Below, piece by piece: positions 33,696 to 42,049 of a DNA stretch of 64,000 bases. The notes below the pieces were generated by a model, which saw only the letters and a program-made list of their open reading frames with translations, had not been told where the DNA came from and did not search any database. Position 1 is the first letter of the stretch, and the number at the start of each line of letters is the position of its first letter. A program made the position numbers and the translations under genes. The stretch is from contig JBIKOO010000007.1 in NCBI GenBank assembly GCA_044358015.1, positions 1 through 64,000 of the forward strand. Direction: 5' to 3'. The stretch is from Casp-actino8 sp044358015 (GTDB lineage: Bacteria > Actinomycetota > Acidimicrobiia > Acidimicrobiales > Ilumatobacteraceae).

Positions 33696-35776
33696 TTCAC
33701 TTTCCGGTCGGCGATGACTGAGCCATCGTTGCCAAGTGTGACTGTCCAGTTCGGACGAATCACGGCAGTTGTTTCACGTTCTTCAATAATGACTGGGCCT
33801 TCAATGACTTGACCACGACCGATATCTGAGCGGCGATACACCGGTGTCATGATCGGCTCGCCCTGACGAGTAAAGCGCACCGCACGCGTTCCATGAGGAG
33901 CACCAGGCTTGTCGGAGAGTTCAACCAACGGTTCAAACTCTTCGGCCTTGGCATAAGCAGATAGACGCCATGTCACCGCTTCAACTCCCACATCTGGAAT
34001 CGTGAGTCCGTAGATGCGGCGGTAATCGGTCTCAAAAGAATTCACGATGTCAAGGGTGTTGCCAGGGAACTTGTTGCCTTCACCCATCCAAATCGTGATT
34101 TCATTTCCTTGACCGATGTATCGAGCATCAACTCCGTAACGGAAAGTCACCGATGCCGGATCTGCTCCAGCAGCAATCAAAACACGATGGCCTTCTTCAC
34201 GTAGTTCGCTCAACAAAGCATCACGCTCAGCTTCATCAATACCCTGAATGGGTCGCACCATGCTTCGCGCCAAGTCGATACGAACCGGTGACACCAAAGT
34301 ACCGATGGCCGACAACACGCTGGCATTGACCGGAAATATGACTCGAGGTGATTCGAGTAATTCAGCAACGCCACAGGCGTGAACCGGACCAGCACCACCA
34401 AACGCCAAAAGCGTGACGCCGCGAAGATCGGCTCCAAGTTCAACTGCATGCATACGTGATGACGCAGCCATGTTTTGGTTGACCAATTCGTGAACACCAG
34501 CAGCAGTGTCGCCAACTGGCAACTTCAACTTGTCGGCAATACGACCAAGAGCAGCTTGTGAGGACGCAAGATCAAGCGGCATGTCGCCACCCAAGAAGAA
34601 CTCGGCGTCGAGCATGCCAAGAGCCAAGTCACTGTCGGTCACTGCAGCATGAGTGCCACCGCGTCCGTAACACGCGGGACCGGGCATCGCACCAGTCGAC
34701 TCGGGGCCGACCTTCAACAAACCAAGATCGTCCACCCATGCCTGGCTTCCGCCGCCTGCACCAATTTCAACGAGGTCAACTGACGGCACCGAGACTGGGA
34801 AGCCTGAACCTTTTTTAAAGCGATAGATACGTGCGACTTCAAAAGTGTTCGTGAGTTCTGGTTCACCGTCGACGATGAGACATGACTTAGCGGTGGTGCC
34901 GCCCATGTCAAAACACATCAAGCGATCTTCGCCGAGGCGACGAGCAAACCAACTACCAGCAAGAGCGCCTGCTGCCGGGCCAGATTCAACCAAACGAATT
35001 GGTGTACGAGCGGCGTCGTCTGTTGACACAACTCCACCGTTTGACAACATCATCAAGACTGATCCACCGAAGCCTTCAGCGGCCAACCACTTAGTGAGTT
35101 CGTCGAGGTACGGCCCAATGACGGGCATGGTGGCGGCATTACACGCTGTGGTGATCATGCGTGGGTACTCGCGAATCTGCGGTGACACCTCACTCGAGAT
35201 GCACACTGGCACACCTAGTTCAACACGCAAATAATCAGCAATTGCTCGCTCATTTGCTGGGTTCGCGTAGCTGTTAATGAGGCAGATTCCGACTGATTCA
35301 ACATTCTGTGCGCGCAATTCGTCAGCGATGCGCTTGAGATCAGCAGCCGTAGGAGTTTCGACAACGAGGCCTTTGGCATTTGTGCGCTCACTAATTTCGC
35401 TAATGCGCTCGCGAGGAATCGGTGGAGCCGGGAATTCGATCTGCAAGTCGTACATGTCGTAGCGATGCTCGTCACGAATGAGCAAGGTGTCGCCAAAGCC
35501 GGTGGTTGTCACTAAACCAGCGCGACCGACTTTGCCTTCAATCAATGCATTCGTAATCAGCGTCGTGGCGTGCACGATCGGAGCCGTGATGTCACTCGGA
35601 GTGACTCCAGCCTTAGCTAAAAGTTGGCGCACGCCAGTGCGTACGCCGTCGAGCGGGGCCGAGGGGGTCGTCAAGGTTTTATCAACCACGACATGGCCTG
35701 ACGCACGATCCATAAGAACTACGTCGGTGAATGTTCCACCGATATCTACAGCCAATCGCCAGTCAGCAACTGTCAT
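33692..35776 (-). CDS. hyuA: Hydantoinase A / oxoprolinase-like subunit
   Basis: 694 aa. HyuA begins with the ASKHA-type phosphate loop AVDIGGTFTDVVLM (9-22), then HATTLITNALIEGK and later DMGGTTAKSCLI and FGGAGPVHACG, all typical ATP-binding segments. GGAGGAAG before the ATG gives a strong start. With HyuB it forms the ATP-dependent hydantoinase/oxoprolinase (or acetone-carboxylase-like) complex in the cytoplasm. It is the fifth frame of the operon that starts at 37456. Confidence 0.88.
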   Translation of the reverse strand: MTVADWRLAVDIGGTFTDVVLMDRASGHVVVDKTLTTPSAPLDGVRTGVRQLLAKAGVTPSDITAPIVHATTLITNALIEGKVGRAGLVTTTGFGDTLLIRDEHRYDMYDLQIEFPAPPIPRERISEISERTNAKGLVVETPTAADLKRIADELRAQNVESVGICLINSYANPANERAIADYLRVELGVPVCISSEVSPQIREYPRMITTACNAATMPVIGPYLDELTKWLAAEGFGGSVLMMLSNGGVVSTDDAARTPIRLVESGPAAGALAGSWFARRLGEDRLMCFDMGGTTAKSCLIVDGEPELTNTFEVARIYRFKKGSGFPVSVPSVDLVEIGAGGGSQAWVDDLGLLKVGPESTGAMPGPACYGRGGTHAAVTDSDLALGMLDAEFFLGGDMPLDLASSQAALGRIADKLKLPVGDTAAGVHELVNQNMAASSRMHAVELGADLRGVTLLAFGGAGPVHACGVAELLESPRVIFPVNASVLSAIGTLVSPVRIDLARSMVRPIQGIDEAERDALLSELREEGHRVLIAAGADPASVTFRYGVDARYIGQGNEITIWMGEGNKFPGNTLDIVNSFETDYRRIYGLTIPDVGVEAVTWRLSAYAKAEEFEPLVELSDKPGAPHGTRAVRFTRQGEPIMTPVYRRSDIGRGQVIEGPVIIEERETTAVIRPNWTVTLGNDGSVIADRKVK

Positions 35777-35818
35777 TTTCTTCCTCCAATATTTACGATG
35801 TTGATGTTAAAAACTTTT

Positions 35819-36190
35819 TTAGATGTCTGTTCGCGGGGGCGAAAAAACATCAAGGATCCACACTTCATTGAGTTCTTCATCACCGATGAAAAGACTGTCG
35901 CCATGCCACACTGACTTCGGGGCCAAGTAGACCTCGCCTTCGCCAAGGACGACCCGTTCGGCTGATTCTTTGTCACCAATGCGAAAATCAAGTTTGCCGC
36001 GCATGATGATGCCCAACTGCTCGTTCTCAACATGGTTGTGCATGAAAGAGCCGGTACTTCCGCCACGGATTCTCCAGAACCACAACTGCGTGTGCTCCCC
36101 CGTGATCACTCGACGGCGAAAGCCTTCGCGATTTGTTTCTTTGAATTCTTCTTCATCAAAGAAATAGCAATATTGATTGTTGAAACTCAT
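35819..36190 (-). CDS. Small cupin-domain protein
   Basis: 123 aa, a single conserved beta-barrel cupin. SFMHNHVENEQLGIIMRGKLDFRIG gives motif 1 ligands (two His, Glu), and VYLAPKSVWHGDSLF gives motif 2 with its His. It could be a metal-dependent isomerase, dioxygenase or ligand-sensing protein. Its ATG overlaps the stop of a 28-codon frame upstream, so it is translationally coupled to it. Operon with gntR and hyuA. Confidence 0.8.
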   Translation of the reverse strand: MSFNNQYCYFFDEEEFKETNREGFRRRVITGEHTQLWFWRIRGGSTGSFMHNHVENEQLGIIMRGKLDFRIGDKESAERVVLGEGEVYLAPKSVWHGDSLFIGDEELNEVWILDVFSPPRTDI

Positions 36191-36273
36191 TTTTTCATCT
36201 CATTCAGGTCGTCACGGACTGCTTGATAGATCTGCGAATTACTTACCCATTGATGTGCTGGAAAACTTTTCAT
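36187..36273 (-). CDS. Small 28-aa coupled ORF between gntR and the cupin gene
   Basis: ATG at 36273 overlaps the gntR stop (ATGA) and its own TGA overlaps the cupin ATG (ATGA). GGAG lies eight bases upstream of its start. The peptide begins MKSFPAHQWVSN and ends with DDLNEMKK; it is hydrophilic with a charged helical C-terminal half and no membrane segment. I know no family. It may be a real micro-protein or a translational relay that links gntR to the cupin gene. Confidence 0.55.
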   Translation of the reverse strand: MKSFPAHQWVSNSQIYQAVRDDLNEMKK

Positions 36274-36974
36274 GTCAACTTCTCCAACATGCGCGCCTCA
36301 ACATCGCGCAAGTGGGCGGCCACTGCCTTTTCGGTGCGGGCCTGATCTCCGGCGAGTAATGCTTCGGCAATTTCGACGTGAGCATGCGATGAAGATTCGA
36401 CAATATTTGAGACTTCTTCTTTGTTGTTTTCGGCGTAAAGCAACGAAGCAAACTCTTCGGAGTTAAACAACGATGCCAGTGCTTTTGAGTAAACCTCACT
36501 CAATACCGGGTTGTCGCACGCCGAGGCAATCATCTGGTGGAACTGACGATCAATCAAACGGAATTCATCGATGCCGCTCGCCGGACGCGATGCAAGATCG
36601 GCAATTTCACGTCGAACTTGCTCGGATGCACGAAGCGCTACGAGACCAGCCATCGCTGGTTCAATGACGCGACGAACTTCAAACAAGTTACGCACTGTGG
36701 CCTTGCGCGAATCAAGTACTAGTTCGAGCCCCGGTACAACTTCAACAACGAAAGCTCGGTTACCGCGACGCTCAATGAAACCCGCAGTCGCTAGTCCTTG
36801 GATGGCTTCACGCACGGACGTTCGGGCCACATTGAACTGCTCGCACAAAACCCGCTCGGCAGGCAAAGCGGTGCCAGCAATTAATTCGCCATTGCGAATT
36901 GCCTCAATGAGTCGCTCTCGAACTTCGACTGCAACAGTGCGTCGTTCTACTCGATCAAAAGTGGTCTGAGTCAC
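36270..36974 (-). CDS. GntR-family regulator, FadR/FCD subfamily
   Basis: 234 aa. Winged helix-turn-helix at about 10-75 (LIEAIRNGELIAGTALPAERVLCEQFNVARTSVREAIQGL) and a helical FCD ligand-binding domain at about 85-225 with acidic and histidine positions (FHQMIASA, SSHAHVEIAEALL) that usually bind a metal and a carboxylate effector. The GTG start overlaps the VOC stop (GTGA). It is the only regulator in the catabolic locus, and two FadR-type palindromes lie before the operon and before the VOC gene at 17408, so autoregulation and control of both is likely. Usually a repressor released by a pathway acid. Confidence 0.88.
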   Translation of the reverse strand: MTQTTFDRVERRTVAVEVRERLIEAIRNGELIAGTALPAERVLCEQFNVARTSVREAIQGLATAGFIERRGNRAFVVEVVPGLELVLDSRKATVRNLFEVRRVIEPAMAGLVALRASEQVRREIADLASRPASGIDEFRLIDRQFHQMIASACDNPVLSEVYSKALASLFNSEEFASLLYAENNKEEVSNIVESSSHAHVEIAEALLAGDQARTEKAVAAHLRDVEARMLEKLT

Positions 36975-37456
36975 TTCAAACCAAACTGTGCAAAGTGGCG
37001 GCGGTCGCCGGGTAGATCAAGAGGTTGAACAATTGCTTGATGAGTCATCTCGCCCCAATGCTCGGGCGGAACGAGCCACATGACTTCAAATTCGAGTCCA
37101 TCGGGATCACGTGAATACAAGCTTTTGTTCACTCCGTGGTCACTTGCACCAACGAGCGCTCCAGCGGCGCTGAGTTTGACGCGCATTTCCTCAAGCTCTT
37201 CGAGCGTGCCGACTTCCCAAGCGATGTGGTACATACCAACGGACGAACGACCAGCAGTGGTTGGGCCCGCCCCTTGACCGATAGCAAAAAAGGCGATGTC
37301 ATGATGGTTTTCCGACAACGGCGCCCGCATGAACAGGTACTGGCCATTGGAGTCTTCAATCATGGTTTCAAATCCCATGACCTCGGTATAAAAACGCTTG
37401 GTCGTTGCGACATCACGGATATAGAGCACCGCGTGATTGAGTCTCTGAATTGGCAC
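36971..37456 (-). CDS. VOC-family extradiol dioxygenase/glyoxalase-like protein, first operon gene
   Basis: 161 aa with a GTG start at 37456 behind a GGGGG binding site. All three metal ligands are visible: His in RLNHAVLYI (H8), His in GMYHIAWEV, and Glu in LEFEVMW. This is the pattern of catechol-2,3-dioxygenase-like and glyoxalase enzymes. It leads the operon of VOC, gntR, small ORF, cupin, hyuA, hyuB, ligase, Rieske and RraA genes. A GntR operator lies 20 bases before the start codon. Confidence 0.8.
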   Translation of the reverse strand: MPIQRLNHAVLYIRDVATTKRFYTEVMGFETMIEDSNGQYLFMRAPLSENHHDIAFFAIGQGAGPTTAGRSSVGMYHIAWEVGTLEELEEMRVKLSAAGALVGASDHGVNKSLYSRDPDGLEFEVMWLVPPEHWGEMTHQAIVQPLDLPGDRRHFAQFGLK

Positions 37457-37475
37457 AACAACCCCCTGCCTGTGA

Positions 37476-37500
37476 CTTGGGTCTGATTGTCAGACCAAAG
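37476..37500. promoter_or_regulatory. Putative GntR operator 2
   Basis: A 25-bp palindrome with a TTG centre, inner core GGTCTGATTGTCAGACC perfectly symmetric, and arms extended to 11 bp with one mismatch. Same core as operator 1 at 17355-17379. It lies in the 121-bp gap between the VOC-gntR operon and the divergent chorismate mutase-VOC gene, so it could affect both. Confidence 0.72.
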
Positions 37501-37564
37501 CACCCTAACACTGGCTTGGCGAGTTGTGCAAAGAAACAAGTACGTCGCCGAGGCTCGTGACTGG

Positions 37565-37570
37565 TACCTT
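37565..37570 (+). promoter_or_regulatory. -10 box of leaderless promoter
   Basis: TACCTT lies seven bases before the ATG at 37578, with no ribosome binding site in between. Confidence 0.4.
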
Positions 37571-37577
37571 TGCCTAG

Positions 37578-38363
37578 ATGTCGTCCGCCGATCCGTCGCC
37601 CGAACTCTTGGCCCTGCGTCAACGTATCGACGAGCTTGATCGGCAACTTTTGGACGTTCTGACCGAACGTATCAATATCTGCCACGAAGTCGCCCGCATC
37701 AAAGAACATAGCGATACTCCCATCATTCAGCCCGATCGGGTCCGGAATGTCGTGACTACCCGCCGGCAATACGCCATCGACCGTGGAATCGACCCCGATT
37801 TCGCCGAAGACATCATGCGCGTCGTCCTCAGCGAGACCCATCGCATCGAAATTGCTGGTCGCCGCGCCGACGGCCCACCCGAAAAGACCGCCTCGCCCGA
37901 GGGCATCCGCTCGGCCATCGACACGGTCTCGAGCCGAGTTGACCATGTGGTCATCGCCGTCACCGATCTCGCCCAGGCCACGACCGCCGTCACCCAAAAA
38001 TTCGGTTTTCACGAGAGTTCTCCCGCCAATTTGTGCCCCGGTATCACTGCTGTGAGCGCCGGAGGCGTCACTTTGGTTTTGGTCGGCCCCCAAGCCGGCC
38101 CCGATGTGGCCACCTACCTCGCTCAACACGGCAGTGGGGTCCATCACGTGGCCATCGAAGTCTTGAACGCCGGCTACGCCCATGCGACTTTGCAGGCAGC
38201 CGGCAACCAACTTTCGCCCATTGTGATTGACGAACATGGCCACGAGCAGTTCTTTACGGTTCGTGACTCCGATTCGGGCATACAGGTTGGCTTCATCGCT
38301 CGCACTGGCCACCGGGTCGGAGTCGCGACCCAAAACATTCTTGAGTCGTTCAAAACCAACTGA
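37578..38363 (+). CDS. Chorismate mutase (AroQ) fused to a VOC domain
   Basis: 261 aa. Residues about 9-95 are an AroQ-type chorismate mutase: LLALRQRIDELDRQLLDVL with R14, R31 in TERINI, K42 and R54/R56 in the places of the catalytic charged residues. Residues about 115-245 are a VOC domain (VDHVVIAVTDL, then HHVAIEV), but the third metal ligand is not obvious (GIQVGF instead of a Glu-containing strand). The first part should make prephenate from chorismate; the second may sense or bind a metabolite. Fusion order is unusual to me. Divergent from the GntR operon across a 121-bp gap. Confidence 0.75.
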   Translation: MSSADPSPELLALRQRIDELDRQLLDVLTERINICHEVARIKEHSDTPIIQPDRVRNVVTTRRQYAIDRGIDPDFAEDIMRVVLSETHRIEIAGRRADGPPEKTASPEGIRSAIDTVSSRVDHVVIAVTDLAQATTAVTQKFGFHESSPANLCPGITAVSAGGVTLVLVGPQAGPDVATYLAQHGSGVHHVAIEVLNAGYAHATLQAAGNQLSPIVIDEHGHEQFFTVRDSDSGIQVGFIARTGHRVGVATQNILESFKTN

Positions 38364-38480
38364 CGACCACTAGTCTGATTTCGCACGACAGTTACCGGGA
38401 CCTGATGGCTCTCTCGCATCCGTTTGATCCTCGTTGTGCGCTGGCAAAAATTGAGAATTTCTCACAGAAGGGTTTACCCC

Positions 38481-40991
38481 GTGACGCGCCAGCGCATAGA
38501 TGTACAACTGATCGATTCAGGTGATCCCCGCATCACCCTCACTCAACCTTCAGATCTTCCTGAAGATCTCCGCGCGTTGATTGATACGCCACTTGATGAA
38601 CTCATGGCTCGTGCCCGCGCCATTCGCGACGCGCATCACGGCACCCGAGTGACTTTTTCTCCCAAGGTGTTCATTCCGTTAACGATGTTGTGTCGAGACA
38701 GTTGCGGTTATTGCACCTTCGCTCAACCACCAGCTCGCCTCGAGAGCCCGTTCTTGTCGCCGGAAGAAGTGTTGAAGATCGCCAAGCAAGGCGCCCGCAA
38801 CGGTTGCCATGAAGCACTGTTCACATTGGGCGAAGCACCTGAAGAGAAGTACCAAGTGGCGCGCGATTGGCTCACTGAACACGGTTACGCATCAACCGTT
38901 GAATACCTCGCAGCAATGTGCAAATTGGTACTTGAAGAAACTGGTCTTCTCCCCCACGCCAACGCCGGTGCATTAAGCAAAGAAGAACTTGCAAGTCTGC
39001 GCCCGTATTCACCAAGCCAAGGAATGATGGTTGAAACGCTGCGGCATGATTTGGCTTGCCACCGTGGTGCACCAGACAAAGATCCCGAGCGTCGCTTAGC
39101 AACGCTCAACTACGCCGGGGAATTACACATTCCATTCACGACTGGAATCTTGGTCGGACTTGGCGAAACTCGCGCTGACCGAATCGCAGCACTTGTCGCT
39201 ATTCGTGATTCGCACAACAAACACGCAGTTGTTGAAAAATCTGGTCGCAGTCGCGGTCATGTACAAGAAGTCATCGTGCAAAACTTTTTGCCGAAGCCAC
39301 GTACAGGAATGCAACACGAAGATCCTTGCCCGACCGATGAGTTCTTGTGGTCGATCGCGGTTGCACGATTGATTCTTCCGCCCGAAATTCACTTGCAAGC
39401 ACCACCGAACCTCAGCGATGACTTCGCACCATTGCTCGATGCAGGAATTGACGATTGGGGCGGCGTGTCACCAGTGACTGCCGATCACGTCAACCCCGAA
39501 CGCCCATGGCCTGACCTTGACATCTTGAAAACTGTCACCGAGTCACGCGGCATGGTTTTGGCACCGCGACTCACGTTGTATCCCGAATACATCGTGAGCA
39601 AAGACATCAGCTTGTCTCTTGATCCGGCCCGTAGTTTCAATGTCGATCACAACCCGTGGATTGATGTCAACCTGCGCTTCCCCATTCTTGATCGTTCAGA
39701 CGCCGAAGGTCTTGGTCGCGACGACCCAGGCGCAATCTGGCCCGAAAAAGTCACTGCAGCCGATGTCGTGCTTGACGGAGCCGAAGTTGTTCTCGTTGGT
39801 CACCGTTCAACGCAGTGGTATAGCGGCAGCAACAACAAGCCGCCGACCATCATCTCTGCGGGCACACACACCACGATTGATCCGCGTTCGCGCATTCACG
39901 AAATCATTGAAGGTCATCGCTCTGGTCAAGAAATTGGCGAACAAGAAATCATCGATCTATTCCGTGCCCGCGGACCAGAAGTATTGGCAATCGCTGAATA
40001 CGCCAACCATCTGCGTGAACTTGCCGCAGGTGACCAAGTCACGTGGGTTCATAACCGCAATATCAACTACACCAATGTGTGTACTTTCAAATGCAAGTTC
40101 TGCGGATTCTCTAAAGGACCGTTGTCATTGAACTTGCGTGGCACCCCGTATCTGCTCACGCTTGAAGACATCGCTCAACGTGCGGTTGAAGCCTGGAATA
40201 TGGGCGCCACCGAAGTCACCTTGCAGGGCGGCATTCACCCCGACTTCGACGGCGACTATTACTGGCACGTGACGCAAGCTGTGAAAGATGCTGTGCCCGA
40301 AATGCATGTGCATGGATTCACCGCTTTAGAAATCACCGAAGGTGCCAAGCGCAACGGCGAAGACCTACATTCGTACCTCACCAAAATGAAAGAAGCTGGC
40401 CTCGCCTCGTTGCCTGGCACTGCTGCCGAGATTCTTGATGACGAAGCACGAGCCGTGCTGTGCCCCGACAAGGTGAACACCGAAGAATGGCTTGAATGCC
40501 ATCGTGTCGCTCACGAAATCGGTCTGCACTCAAATATCACCATCATGTATGGCAGCGTCGAACATCCGGAACACTGGGCTCGCCACATGATTCGTACTCG
40601 TGATCTACAAAAGATCACCGGCGGCTTCACCGAATTCATTCCGTTGCCATTCGTACACATGGCTTCGCCGATCTATTTGCAAAAGCGTTCACGACGCGGA
40701 CCAACTTTCCGCGAAACAATCTTGATGCACGCCATTGGTCGCATCGCCTATCACGGTCTCATCGACAACGTACAAGTGAGTTGGGTGAAGATTGGCGTAG
40801 AGGGCGCGCGACAGTTACTGCGCTCTGGTTGTAACGACATCGGTGGAACCTTGATGGACGAAAACATCAGTCGTGCTGCCGGCGCCAATCACGGTCAGAA
40901 GATGAGCGAAGACAGTTTCAACGCATTGGTGTCACCGCTTGGTCGAACATTGGCCCAGCGCAATACCGGATACAAACTCTTAAACGCCTAA
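38481..40991 (+). CDS. fbiC: FO synthase, fused CofG/CofH (F420 biosynthesis)
   Basis: 836 aa from the GTG at 38481; the frame is open to 38424 but similarity starts here. Two radical-SAM domains: CRDSCGYC (C71, C75, C78) in the CofG half and CTFKCKFC (C534, C538, C541) in the CofH half. Together they join tyrosine and 5-amino-6-ribitylamino-uracil to the deazaflavin FO, the chromophore of coenzyme F420. The fusion is characteristic of actinobacteria. It supplies the cofactor for LLM enzymes such as the one at 19033. Convergent with ribF, four bases apart. Confidence 0.95.
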   Translation: MTRQRIDVQLIDSGDPRITLTQPSDLPEDLRALIDTPLDELMARARAIRDAHHGTRVTFSPKVFIPLTMLCRDSCGYCTFAQPPARLESPFLSPEEVLKIAKQGARNGCHEALFTLGEAPEEKYQVARDWLTEHGYASTVEYLAAMCKLVLEETGLLPHANAGALSKEELASLRPYSPSQGMMVETLRHDLACHRGAPDKDPERRLATLNYAGELHIPFTTGILVGLGETRADRIAALVAIRDSHNKHAVVEKSGRSRGHVQEVIVQNFLPKPRTGMQHEDPCPTDEFLWSIAVARLILPPEIHLQAPPNLSDDFAPLLDAGIDDWGGVSPVTADHVNPERPWPDLDILKTVTESRGMVLAPRLTLYPEYIVSKDISLSLDPARSFNVDHNPWIDVNLRFPILDRSDAEGLGRDDPGAIWPEKVTAADVVLDGAEVVLVGHRSTQWYSGSNNKPPTIISAGTHTTIDPRSRIHEIIEGHRSGQEIGEQEIIDLFRARGPEVLAIAEYANHLRELAAGDQVTWVHNRNINYTNVCTFKCKFCGFSKGPLSLNLRGTPYLLTLEDIAQRAVEAWNMGATEVTLQGGIHPDFDGDYYWHVTQAVKDAVPEMHVHGFTALEITEGAKRNGEDLHSYLTKMKEAGLASLPGTAAEILDDEARAVLCPDKVNTEEWLECHRVAHEIGLHSNITIMYGSVEHPEHWARHMIRTRDLQKITGGFTEFIPLPFVHMASPIYLQKRSRRGPTFRETILMHAIGRIAYHGLIDNVQVSWVKIGVEGARQLLRSGCNDIGGTLMDENISRAAGANHGQKMSEDSFNALVSPLGRTLAQRNTGYKLLNA

Positions 40992-40995
40992 AGAC

Positions 40996-41961
40996 TTACT
41001 TCTCAGCAAGTGCTGCTTTGGCATTTTCAATATCACGCATCAATTGAGCCTTGAGTTCGTCGATACCCGAAAACTTCACTTCACCACGCAGACGTTCAAC
41101 AAAATGCAAAGTAGCAACCTCACCGTAGAGATCAAGATCGGTTTCGCCAATCACGTGAGCTTCAATCAACGACACTGGTGCATCAACATAAAAGGTCGGA
41201 CGGCGTCCGATATTGATCGCCGCGGGGTACACGCGCTCTGGTTGACCCTCGCGTGCTGGGCGCACATACCAACCCGCATACACGCCATCGCCCGGTTGAC
41301 ACAATACTTTTGCAACTTCAACATTGGCGGTAGGAAAACCAATCGTTCGACCACGAGCATCACCATGAACAACTGTTCCGGTGAGCTCGTGCTGCCGTCC
41401 GAGATAAATGTTCGCTGCAGCAATATCGCCGTTGAGAACTAACGAACGGATATGCGTTGAACTTGCGGTGACATCATCGTGGCCAGACACCAAGTGACTT
41501 GGTTCAACAACGAAACCGTATTGCTCACCAAGTTGTGTGAGCAGTTCAACATTTCCACGACGATCTTTACCGAAGCAGAAATCTTCTCCCACGATCAAAC
41601 GTTTGACGTTCAATGTGTCGACTAAAACCCTCTTGGCAAAGTCTTCAGGAGTCTCTTCCGCCTGAATGCGATCAAAGGCGATGACGACGACTGCATCAAT
41701 TCCTGTGCCCTCAAGCAAACGCAGTTTCTGATCGCGGTCTGTCAAAAGTTTTGGGGCTTCGGCCGGGCGAAGAATATTCGCCGGATGAGGACTAAACGTG
41801 ACAAGTACACTCGCCTGTTTGTCATCACGAGCCTTTTGTGTCACTTGATCGATAATTTCCCGATGACCCACATGCAAACCGTCGTAGGCACCAATCGTGA
41901 CAACTGAGCCAGAGGTACAAAGTCCTTGCGGTACTGATTTGAGATCACTAATCACATGCAC
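40996..41961 (-). CDS. ribF: Bifunctional riboflavin kinase / FAD synthetase
   Basis: 321 aa. N-terminal nucleotidyltransferase domain with VTIGAYDGLHVGH (21-33) and GEDFCFGKDRRG; C-terminal flavokinase with GDARGRTIGFPTAN. Converts riboflavin to FMN and FAD. GTG start at 41961; TATCGT eight bases upstream hints at an internal leaderless promoter. Follows truB as usual, but rpsO, its common downstream partner, is absent; fbiC lies there instead. Confidence 0.95.
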   Translation of the reverse strand: MHVISDLKSVPQGLCTSGSVVTIGAYDGLHVGHREIIDQVTQKARDDKQASVLVTFSPHPANILRPAEAPKLLTDRDQKLRLLEGTGIDAVVVIAFDRIQAEETPEDFAKRVLVDTLNVKRLIVGEDFCFGKDRRGNVELLTQLGEQYGFVVEPSHLVSGHDDVTASSTHIRSLVLNGDIAAANIYLGRQHELTGTVVHGDARGRTIGFPTANVEVAKVLCQPGDGVYAGWYVRPAREGQPERVYPAAINIGRRPTFYVDAPVSLIEAHVIGETDLDLYGEVATLHFVERLRGEVKFSGIDELKAQLMRDIENAKAALAEK

Positions 41962-42049
41962 GAGATCAAACGATACTTGTGTACTTCGCCGAGATGCCTG
42001 CTCGTGATCCTAACTTTGGTCACAAATAGCTAAATAACGAGTGCCTGAC

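Noticed and set aside
37413..38333. 306-codon frame antisense to the chorismate mutase-VOC gene
   Set aside because: Shadow of a well-supported two-domain gene; Gly/Asp-rich translation without family similarity.
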